NCBI GenBank assembly: GCA_009746045.1
Contig: RPFO01000072.1
Coordinates: 5,439,507-5,503,506, forward strand
From: Mesostigma viride
Taxonomy: Eukaryota > Streptophyta > Mesostigmatophyceae > Mesostigmatales > Mesostigmataceae
Direction: 5' to 3'
Length of the DNA stretch: 64,000 bases
In this document: in pieces, positions 55,801-64,000 of the stretch
Layout of the letters: each line of letters begins with the position of its first letter
Numbering within the stretch: the stretch's first letter is position 1
The notes under the pieces: model-generated
Database searches by the model: none
Told to the model about the DNA's origin: nothing
The model's input: only the letters and a program-made list of their open reading frames with translations
Translations under genes and position numbers: made by a program

Positions 55801-58800
55801 TGGCATGGGGGCAGTAGTGGTGGTGGGAAGAGGTTGGTTGGTTGGTTGGTTGGTTGGTTGGTTGGTTGGTTGGTTGGTTGGTTGGTTGGTTGGTTGGTTG
55901 GTTGGTTGGTTGGTTGGTTGGTTGGTTGGTTGGTTGGTTGGTTGGTTGGTTGGTTGGTTGGTTGGTTGGTTGGTTGGTTGGTTGGTTGGTTGGTTGGTTG
56001 GTTGGTTGGTTGGTTGGTTGGTCGGTTGGGTGGGTGGGTGGGCAGGCAGGCAGAATGCTAGCGTAATACGCGCAAATGATGGGGCTCGTCGTGTCCAAGG
56101 CCAGCATGGCATGGGAGGCGGTGCCAAGATGACCCACCTCACCACTTCCTGTGCCAGGGCTTGAAAAGAGCTATCTCACTCATCTTTCCATCCTGTACTC
56201 TAACGCCATAGGAGTATCTTGTAAATAGAAGCAACCCCTTGCCTTCATCCGGGCCGATTCCTGTAAGACATCAACTCGCCTATTATGACAAATCTCCTGA
56301 AACAAAAAGCAGCACCCCCTCTGACGCAACCAGGTTGTGTATAAAGATGCCTAACCCATCTACCTACAACCGGTACAAGCATACCTTGTACTGCATGCCT
56401 CACGTCCTCCTGCGTCAGGTTCTATTAGAAGATATCCCACTTTTGAGATCACACGAGCGCCCCCTCACCTTCTCCTGCGCCAGGTCCTATAAGAAGGTAG
56501 AACCTTTATACTATGATATATACTTGATGATATACTATGGTACTACTATGCTGATTCCTATTATATATACTAAAATGATATACTTTAGTATATGCTATAT
56601 CCTATGATATATCACACCGTTACGATTATAAAAGCCCACCCTCACCTTCTCCTGCGCCAGGTTCTGCTCGCTGCAGATGATATTGAGCACGCGGTCCGCG
56701 TTGGCCGCCTGCCGGGTCAAACAAGGAGAGCATGGTACAAACCCAGAGAAGCCATGCGATATTAGAAAACGAACAAAATATACAAAGATACATATGAAGG
56801 CGAGAACGATACACACCAACGGAAGCAACACGACACTAAGACTTGTATATACACAAGAGAGCACGGGGTGCGCCTTAACTGCCTGTCAAGTTGTAAATTA
56901 AAACTCCGTACAGTGCTGTTGCCTTGGCCGCCGCTTCATGGATCACTATACGCTGTAGTGGCTAAACCACAACGGACCACGGTCCGCCTTGGCCGCCTAC
57001 GTCAAAGAACGGCTTCCACAAAAGGAGAAACCCAAAACGTACTTCCATGGGGTCATTGCACCGGCACCCGCAGCTTTAATCCCAAACGAAAAATCATGCC
57101 CCTATACCTAACCCCCCACTCCCCACCCCCTAACCTTCTTGAACGAGTAGACCACGTCTCGGAAGGTGTAGAGCGTGCTGAAGTCGGGGCGCAGCACGTA
57201 TAGCGGCGGGTAGTCCTTCATGTACCCTTTCTTGCCCACCGCGAGCTTCTGGTCGGCGATGAACTGCAATGAACGCAGGTGGCACCGAACGGGTGGCAAC
57301 GTACAGGTGGCGATGGACGTGAGGTGATGTGATGACTGTGGCGGATGCCAGCAACACATGTGTGCGTGCAGGGGGGGACATTTTACCAATTTACAGTACC
57401 ACCTATAGGGCATCCCCCAGATTGCGCCATCCACAAAGCAGAAATGTGGCGGATGCCAGCAGTTGTGGCGTAGCAGAGGGGGCACCCGTGCAAACAATGC
57501 AGTTGGCATGACAGTGAATAGGCCAACTAGAACCAATATGCCACCCAAGATGTCAGAAACATGGGGAAAAGTGACATTTGCCAAGAATAAGGGTACACAG
57601 GAGGTGAATGGCAGATGCTCGCATCAGGGGGCTCAACTCATGCCAAGACATCAGCCTTGGACCCGTTACGAATTCAACAATAATGAAATAGAGTAATCGA
57701 ATAATAGCATAATAGAATGACTAACATTACGTGCTTGGACAAACGAATCATCTAGGTTTTAAGTCAATACCTTGCGCACCATAACCCTGTACTCCCCCCC
57801 CCCCCCCCCCCAAGAACAGCTTATCATTCAGGTGTTCTGGGTCAAACTGCTCCCGATGGACATGTAACATTTCACTCAACTACCTTGGGCCGTGTTCCAA
57901 CATCGCTCGTCGTGCCCATGAGCAGATCTAACAGAACACACGGGCTGGGGAAACACTTGTGCTCACCTTGGACATGTCCAGGTAGCCGCCCTGTGGCTTG
58001 CCCTCGGCATTGCTCTGCTTGCGTTGCGACAAGCCGCATCACGATTGAGAACAATGTCACAGCAAACAGCATTATATTTGAGAGAAAAGAGACATGACAT
58101 GCAAAAGGAGGCAGGTACACCATGAGTGAGTGGTGGAGGTGGAAGGATGGTGTGGGGTTGGGCGTGGGGGTCGGATTTGGGGTTCGGGGTTTGGGGATAG
58201 GGTTGGCGATTGAGATCGAAGGGTGGGGTTGGCGGTTTGGGTGGAAATGGCGCCACGGCAGGAATATCACAAAAAGGCAGACAGTCGCATCAGGAGCACA
58301 ATCATACCGCACACAGCAGCGGTCCTGTGCAAGATAGGGGGGGCGTTGGCCGAGGCAGGCCCCGTGCCAACAGCAGGATTGAGAGAGCCTTGAGAATCAG
58401 AGAAATGCCGCTAGGCTACGCAACATCCAACACAGCAAAGGGATTGCATAAGGACAACGCCGGAAGAATACCAATGAGACAACCAGCGCGATGCATCCAA
58501 GTGGCCCAAAAGGTAGAGCGCAAAAGAAAGAGTGGATAAGTATGAGCGCACAACGGAGCACCCAAAGGAAAGAGCCTGAAAGGGAGAGCCCCTAAGACCA
58601 CAAAGAGTCGTCAAGCCTGGAAGGGGAGTTATAAACATCGATTCCTTACGGAGTCGACACTAAGCGCTTAGTATCGATTCCGTAAGGAATCGATGTATAT
58701 AACTAAAACTTTTGCTTGCGCCGGCAAGGCTAAGGCCGATACTAGTCGGGTCATCGAATTGGCTATTCGATTATCGAAGTTGCCTATTCGACCATCGAAC

Positions 58801-61800
58801 TTTCCTATTCGATTATCGAATTTTCCTTATTCGATTGTCGAAATTTCCTATTCGACAGGGGGTCAGAGGCCAGCGGCCTATCATACTCGGTGCCCAGCGA
58901 GCCACCGAACTAGGCCTAGTCGATTATAGCGAGACATCGCGTGGAAATTAGCCGATTTCGGGGACTTAGCCGATTTTCGGAGCGACGTCGAACAACACAG
59001 ATGATTAGCCGGTTGAGCACATCATATCAGTCGAATAGCTAGCGCTAGTACACCGCCTAGTCAGAGAGCACTTGCCTTTTTTTTTCCGATTAACATAGCA
59101 CATTAGGCCGAACGATTAGCGTCCGCAACGTTATTCGCATTACTAGGCGAAAAATCCACCCCCGGAACGATCCTAGCGGGATTCGAACCCGGGATGCCGG
59201 CGTGTCGCAACAGTCTTAGTTATATACATCGATTCCTTACGGAATCGATACTATGTATATAACTAGGGGCTTTGGTCTGACGACGCCCTTGCTCACCTGC
59301 GTGGGCGGCACGAAGTAGGGCGACCGCTTCATGATGTCCATCACCTTGGTGTTGCTGCCCTCCCAGCTGAACGCGCAGACGGAGCGCATTCATTGAGTAC
59401 AGAGACCCGATGAGGGTTGGGACGTCGGCTTATCAGGAGAAGAAAATGCGGAGCTCACACATGGAGTACAGAGACCCGATGAGGGTGGGGACGTCGGCTT
59501 ATCAGGAGAAGAAAATGCGGAGCGCACTCATGGAGTACAGAGACCCGATGAGGGTTGGGACGTCGGCTTATCAGGAGAAGAAAATGCGGAGCGCATTCAT
59601 GGAGTACAGAGACCCGATGAGGGTGGGGACGTCGGCTTATCAGGAGAAGAAAATGCGGAGCGCACACATGGAGAACAGAGACCCGATGAGGGTGGGGACG
59701 TCGGCTTATCAGGAGAAGAAAATGCGGAGCGCATTCATGGAGTACAGAGACCCGATGAGGGTGGGGACGTCGGCTTATCAGGAGAAGAAAATGCGGAGCG
59801 CACACATGGAGTACAGAGACCCGATGAGGGTTGGGACGTCGGCTTATCAGGAGAAGAAAATGCGGAGCGCATTCATGGAGTACAGAGACCCGATGAGGGT
59901 TGGGACGTCGGCTTATTAGGAGAAGAAAATGCGGAGCGCACACATGGAGTACAGAGACCGGATGAGGGTGGGGACGTCGGCTTATCAGGAGAAGAAAATG
60001 CGGAGCGCACACATGGAGTACAGAGACCCGATGAGGGTTGGGACGTCGGCTTATCAGGAGAAGAAAATGCGGAGCGCACACATGGAGTACAGAGACCCGA
60101 TGAGGGTGGGGACGTCGGCTTATCAGGAGAAGAAAATGCGGAGCGCATTCATGGAGTACAGAGACCCGATGAGGGTGGGGACGTCGGCTTATCAGGAGAA
60201 GAAAATGCGGAGCGCACACATGGAGTACAGAGACCCGATGAGGGTTGGGACGTCGGCTTATCAGGAGAAGAAAATGCGGAGCGCATTCATGGAGTACAGA
60301 GACCCGATGAGGGTTGGGACGTCGGCTTATTAGGAGAAGAAAATGCGGAGCGCACACATGGAGTACAGAGACCCGATGAGGGTTGGGACGTCGGCTTATT
60401 AGGAGAAGAAAATGCGGAGCGCACACATGGAGTACAGAGACCCGATGAGGGTGGGGACGTCGGCTTATCAGGAGAAGAAAATGCGGAGGGCACACATGGA
60501 GTACAGAGACCCGATGAGGGTGGGGACGTCGGCTTATCAGGAGAAGAAAATGCGGAGCGCACACATGGAGTACAGAGACCCGATGAGGGTGGGGACGTCG
60601 GCTTATCAGGAGAAGAAAATGCGGAGCGCATTCATGGAGTACAGAGACCCGATGAGGGTTGGGACGTCGGCTTATCAGGAGAAGAAAATGCGGAGCGCAC
60701 ACATGGAGTACAGAGACCCGATGAGGGTTGGGACGTCGGCTTATCAGGAGAAGAAAATGCGGAGCGCATTCATGGAGTACAGAGACCCGATGAGGGTTGG
60801 GACGTCGGCTTATCAGGAGAAGAAAATGCGGAGCGCACACATGGAGTACAGAGACCCGATGAGGGTGGGGACGTCGGCTTATCAGGAGAAGAAAATGCGG
60901 AGCGCATTCATGGAGTACAGAGACCCGATGAGGGTTGGGACGTCGGCTTATTAGGAGAAGAAAATGCGGAGCGCACACATGGAGTACAGAGACCCGATGA
61001 GGGTTGGGACATCAGCTTATTAGGAGAAGAAAATGCGGAGCGCACACATGGAGTACAGAGACCCGATGAGGGTTGGGACGTCGGCTTATCAGGAGAAGAA
61101 AATGCGGAGCGCACTCATGGAGTACAGAGACCCGATGAGGGTTGGGACGTCGGCTTATCAGGAGAAGAAAATGCGGAGCGCACACAAGGGGGAGCAAAGG
61201 GGCAAGGAAGGTGATTCGGAGGGGAGCAAAGGGGCGTGTGAGCAAGGGAACGTTGCAGAAATGGAGCATGCGAGAATGGTCATAAAAAATATTAAAATAA
61301 ATCATGTTAATAACGATAACAATAACAATAATAATCACAATCTGGGGCCTACTCTTGCTTACGTAGGCTGGTCATAGGTATATGGAGGTAGCCAACGAAA
61401 CAAAGTGCTTGGAATGAAAACAAGGGGTGAAGCCTAGAGATAGCATGGGATCCCATTTAGCCGGCGAACGGGCGGCATGCCCTACCCTAGAACCAGATCT
61501 CCCACCCTACACTCCTAGCGTAGTAGCCTGGTAGCCACTTCTTGGAACCGCACACCCAGCTACAGGAGACCTTCAGGAGACAGAGCATGGGTTGCAAAAT
61601 GCAACGGCTTCGCAAGGCAAGGCAACCACCCCACAGTTACAGTGACAAGCATAGTGACCACTGGCTTCCATGCTCTACAGCGTCGCAAGGCAAGACAACC
61701 ACTCCTCAGGCGGCCGGATTCAACTATTTTCATGACACACGCCCCCCCTAGTCCCAGCTCATAATCCCGCTGCGCATCATAGCCACTTCCAAGAACCTCA

Positions 61801-63487
61801 GAAACCGCTAGACAAACGCAATAAGGGGAGTTAGCCTGGTTGGCAAGCAGACATACCCTACTTGCTATAACACACGTACCCTAATTCCGACTCGCCGCCC
61901 AATATCCGTACACAAACCCCTAGCGATGGTAACGACACAGACACAACTAACGACAAAGTGTCGTGACCATTACAGTAGCGGACGTACCCTAGTTCCGATT
62001 CGTAGTCCCACCGCGTGTGCCGGACGCCATAGATGTCCAATGTCTGTTGGACGCCCCCTAGGCAGTCCGCCACCATCTGCGGGCCAATGAGCGTCGCGCA
62101 AAAGGTGGCTTGCAATCCCATGTTAGACAGATTAAACGGCTTCCCCAACATGTCAAACACATGCAGGCAATCCGACGCCAGTTACACGGGTTTTGCAACA
62201 TGTTAAACAAATGCAGGCAGTCCGCCACCATCTGCGGGCCCAGCAGGTTTGACATGGGGCAGTCAGGTAGCTTTTGTCTATTTCACGCTCATGTAATTGA
62301 CAATATGGCATGACTGCGCGTGCAAATTCATGCGTAGACATCCACAACCTTCCAGCCTGGTCTCAGAACCATGCCCCCATGTGGTTAATGTCCTATAACA
62401 CCATTATGGAAGATTTCGATGGCCTACCGTGCGATGGCCTACTGTGAGAGTTAGCTTTATTTGCCTACCTTGTGCCTACCTTGTGGCTCATCGTGAGACC
62501 TACCTTGCGGAATACTTTTATGGCCTCAGGCTGTTGGCGCTCGTACGCCAGGTTTAGCTCGCCCGCCGCGTCCTGCGGTCGGAAACAGGGAGACATGGGC
62601 ATGAGCAAGGGGATGGGGATGGGGAAGAAATAAGAGTAATAAGGGAAACAGCAGAAACGTTGGACGCGACAAGTCGAGCAGGTGCAACCTTGCAGCCGGC
62701 ACAGATAGGCAACAGCCATAAACCCATCCGACCACTGCCGTGATCTACGAAAAAACAATGTGGAACAAACCTGCGGCGGTTGTCTCGTTAATGCACCCGG
62801 TCCAGGTCACCACCAGGCCCTGCTACGAATCGGCTACGGTCAACCGGTTAGCCATGATTACCAACAAACACCCGGTCAAGGTCACCCGCAGAGTAGTTGG
62901 GGGGTAACCAGCAAGGCAGGGCCGCCTACTTGGGAGGTGGGGCAGGGGATAGTGAGCACCAGCTGGCTATACTGCTTTCAGAAGCTTTCAGCTCGCCCCT
63001 ACGCAGAGTACTGGGGAGCCATGGTCAGAGGGGGGGGCGAGCAGGGTACACAAGCGTGCTCACTAATGGCCAGTGACCAGTGATGGTCACTAATGGCCAG
63101 TGGCCAGTGTTGGTCACTTATAGCCATTGACCAGCATTGTCACGAGAGGCCAGTGAACAGTGTTGGTCACTATGGCTATGCTACGGTGCGTAAAGAAGCG
63201 TATTAGTAATGTCCCCCAAGACGCGCTGGCTGAGGGATCCACCTGGCTGCACGCGTGGCTGCGCACCCTTGGCACTGATGACAGGTGCACAGCACAAGCC
63301 ACAAAGGTAAGATGACATGCCATGATGTGCATGGTACATGATGTGTGCCATACATCAAGTATTATAGTGATCAAGTGTTATAATGAACCTGCATCATCCA
63401 TGGCAGCACCCCCACCTTGATGTTGGGGATGTCGTGCGTCACTTGTAGGCATGCCGCGAACATGTCCTTGTAGCGGTAGTACAAGTC
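49811..63487 (-). CDS. Arginyl-tRNA synthetase (5' part off the window)
   Basis: Thirteen exons on minus join in phase into 439 codons and a stop: 63416-63487, 62504-62572, 61988-62076, 59297-59366, 57967-58014, 57135-57263, 56646-56708, 55328-55561, 54595-54728, 53595-53691, 52117-52230, 50234-50380, 49811-49864. All acceptors are AG and all donors GT. The protein charges tRNA-Arg with arginine. Visible parts: class I core ([52 protein letters not shown]), the KMSGRRG form of the KMSKS loop, [17 protein letters not shown], and a DALR-type anticodon domain ending [13 protein letters not shown]. The HIGH-motif N-terminal part is missing and should lie beyond 64000. By eye it resembles the archaeal-like form. 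Confidence 0.85.
50234..50380 (-). CDS. ArgRS exon, anticodon-binding (DALR) domain
   Basis: Forty-nine codons with [20 protein letters not shown], the family's helix that touches the anticodon loop, and the [11 protein letters not shown] helix. The last exon (49811-49864, 17 codons and TAA) adds [13 protein letters not shown], the usual C-terminal end of the family. Confidence 0.85.
50780..51524. mobile_element. Pogo/Tc1-mariner-like MITE
   Basis: A 745 bp element with 25 bp terminal inverted repeats starting CAGTCATTCCCGCGTTAAG, flanked by TA (50778-50779 and 51525-51526). Further copies of the GCGTTAAGTTACG word occur just inside both ends. No transposase frame. TA duplication and a CAGT-type end fit the pogo/Tc1-mariner group. 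It lies in the intron between the ArgRS exons at 52117 and 50234. Confidence 0.8.
51711..51790 (+). other. tRNA-like B-box fragment, doubtful
   Basis: GGTCCCCAGTTCGATTCC resembles a tRNA T-arm/B box, and TAGTCAGCAAAGGTGGG upstream loosely resembles an A box. The T-stem pairs poorly and no acceptor stem is found. It may be a relic of a tRNA-derived SINE. Confidence 0.25.
52347..52640. repeat. Three decayed copies of an ArgRS exon-intron edge
   Basis: 52347-52390, 52471-52513 and 52595-52640 each repeat the 5' edge of the exon at 52117-52230 (GATGACGTAGTCCATCAGCA, then CCACTCGAGCTGCAC). They are spaced about 125 bp apart in the upstream intron. Confidence 0.75.
52676..52694. repeat. Poly-G run
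   Basis: About 18 consecutive G within the ArgRS intron; length is likely unstable and may be misread in assembly. Confidence 0.9.
53310..53411. repeat. (GT)n-rich microsatellite
   Basis: Imperfect GT/TGTG tract in an ArgRS intron, broken by several single-base changes. Confidence 0.85.
53482..53533. repeat. Decayed copy of an ArgRS donor edge
   Basis: This 52 bp segment repeats 53589-53640, the 3' edge and donor of the exon at 53595-53691, sharing GCGTGTTGAGGTC and further matches on both sides. Confidence 0.75.
54036..54420. repeat. 89 bp minisatellite, about four units
   Basis: Units start at 54036, 54125, 54214, 54303 and (partial) 54392 with AATATAACA-AGCACAGACA. The units are nearly identical. 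It lies in the ArgRS intron between exons 54595 and 53595. Confidence 0.9.
55328..55561 (-). CDS. ArgRS exon with KMSKS-type signature
   Basis: This 78-codon exon, phase 0 at both ends, carries [19 protein letters not shown], the flexible class I loop that closes over the activated amino acid. The following [15 protein letters not shown] helix is typical of ArgRS. It is the longest recognisable exon of the gene. Confidence 0.85.
55833..56035. repeat. (GGTT)n microsatellite, about 50 units
   Basis: Nearly pure GGTT over about 190 bp, ending in GGGT steps. It sits in the ArgRS intron between exons 56646 and 55328. All frames stay open through it but have no coding meaning. Confidence 0.95.
58631..59265. 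mobile_element. Foldback MITE-like element
   Basis: Exact 37 bp inverted repeats at 58670-58706 and 59216-59252, each containing the palindrome-like ATCGATTCCGTAAGGAATCG. Next to the left one a further inverted copy (58631-58660) makes a near-palindrome of about 60 bp; a short extra piece also lies beyond the right one. The 583 bp interior has TATTCGATTATCGAA repeats and no transposase. It lies in the ArgRS intron between exons 59297 and 57967. Confidence 0.8.
59166..59215 (-). pseudogene. tRNA 3'-half fragment
   Basis: On minus, GCCGGCATCCCGGGTTCGA followed by ATCCCGC is a good T-arm and variable-region match. The 5' half is missing and the fragment ends at the inverted repeat of the foldback element. 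It is probably a captured or SINE-derived tRNA piece rather than a working gene. Confidence 0.5.
59385..61190. repeat. 69 bp minisatellite, about 26 units
   Basis: The unit includes GATGAGGGTTGGGACGTCGG and AAAATGCGGAGCGCA. Recurrent variants are GTTGGG/GTGGGG and CACACATGG/CATTCATGG. The unit is a multiple of three, so the array stays open over long stretches on both strands (for example 59410-59919 plus and 60978-59455 minus). It begins about 20 bp upstream of the ArgRS exon acceptor at 59366 and lies in that intron, so it is not taken as coding. Confidence 0.95.
61866..61895. repeat. Decayed copy of an ArgRS donor edge
   Basis: CACGTACCCTAATTCCGACTCG repeats with few changes the donor edge of the exon at 61988 (CGTACCCTAGTTCCGATTCG), about 115 bp further into the intron. 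Confidence 0.75.
62216..62250. repeat. Exact copy of an ArgRS acceptor edge
   Basis: GGCAGTCCGCCACCATCTGC and five more bases match 62061-62085, the acceptor edge of the exon at 61988-62076, without a difference. Confidence 0.8.
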
Positions 63488-64000
63488 CTGTCAGGACACG
63501 CGGCAGGTAAGACAGGCAGGTTGACAAGCAGGTTCACAAGCAGGTTGACGGGTAGGTCAATACCGAAACAAGCAATGAAGCATCGAGGATCAGGCACATC
63601 CCTGATAGGGCTCAAGTCCACTTGTACCCATGACGTTCCTGACCACCCCTTAGATAGGAAAGGAAAGAAGTTATCATACTTATTCCACAACTGAAATAAG
63701 ATCTAAAATGAGAAGGTCCGTGCCTCCAAAAAAAACATCACGTCCTGTTCCATCCGCATCGCATCGATTAGTATCTGGTTACCATTAAACCCTTACATAG
63801 GGGGGACCAAGATGGGGAAGTCCTCAGCCACACCAAGAAAAACTCCTCCTTGTATTGTAAATAAAGGTGTTTTGTAAGTAAGCCTTGGCACCACCCTTCC
63901 CAAGTATCGACCTGGAAAATGTCGGCAGACCCCTTGACATTCCTCTTGCCTCTACAGCTAGCGGTCGTAGATAAACGCTGAAAGCCGTTGGACCCTATCA
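63488..64000. other. ArgRS upstream intron, no exon recognised
   Basis: About 500 bp to the window edge. I could not find the HIGH-motif exons here; they should lie further right. Confidence 0.4.

Noticed and set aside
55685-56164. PTNQ and GWLV repeat proteins
   Set aside because: Translations of the (GGTT)n microsatellite in an ArgRS intron.
59410-60978. Long open frames of 23-residue repeats on both strands as a repeat protein
   Set aside because: The frames exist on both strands only because the 69 bp unit is a multiple of three without stops; the array lies in an ArgRS intron and has no splice or start context.

Overview
The window looks like a nuclear contig from a unicellular green alga or a close relative. 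The evidence is high but uneven GC, many GT-AG introns, low-complexity-rich host proteins, very many short tandem repeats, and plant-type TTTAGGG telomere-like repeats. The species cannot be named from the sequence alone.

Layout. 1-2946 is a 1.38 kb tandem repeat that runs off the left edge. 3130-8409 holds three phase-compatible plus-strand exons of a host gene: half an EGF-like module, a Pro/Ala-rich exon, and a very large Asn-rich, Arg/Asp-repeat exon. 8407-18363 is a nest of LINE debris. It contains fragments of two LINE families and four copies of an element that carries an ORF1-type protein with no or little ORF2. Two of those copies lie tail to tail as a large inverted repeat.

18364-36800 is an integrated Polinton-like virus (PLV) of 18.4 kb with exactly matched 1290 bp terminal inverted repeats. 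Each repeat carries about seven perfect telomere-type heptamers, oriented as they would be at real chromosome ends. Inside, virion-type genes (major capsid, penton, fibre and adhesin-like proteins) lie on the minus strand. Packaging ATPase, tyrosine recombinase and primase-helicase lie on the plus strand, diverging from a 24 bp gap at 29452-29475. I see no protein-primed polymerase B and no capsid protease. The element is nearly whole, with only a few breaks, and looks young.

36801-49340 is again LINE territory. A nearly full-length APE-RT LINE (38701-43895) with 10 bp target-site duplications sits inside an older LINE of another family. More ORF1 elements follow, plus two short SINE-like copies. 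49811-63487 (minus) is a host arginyl-tRNA synthetase gene with 13 recognisable exons that join in phase into 439 codons; its N-terminal part lies off the right edge. Its introns hold two MITE-like DNA elements, a tRNA fragment, 69 bp and 89 bp minisatellites and a long (GGTT)n tract. Most notably, they hold repeated decayed copies of the neighbouring exon-intron junctions.

The two most interesting signals are the telomere-type repeats built into the PLV termini, and the repeated duplication of splice-junction sequence in the synthetase introns. Other positions without comment hold no gene I could support.
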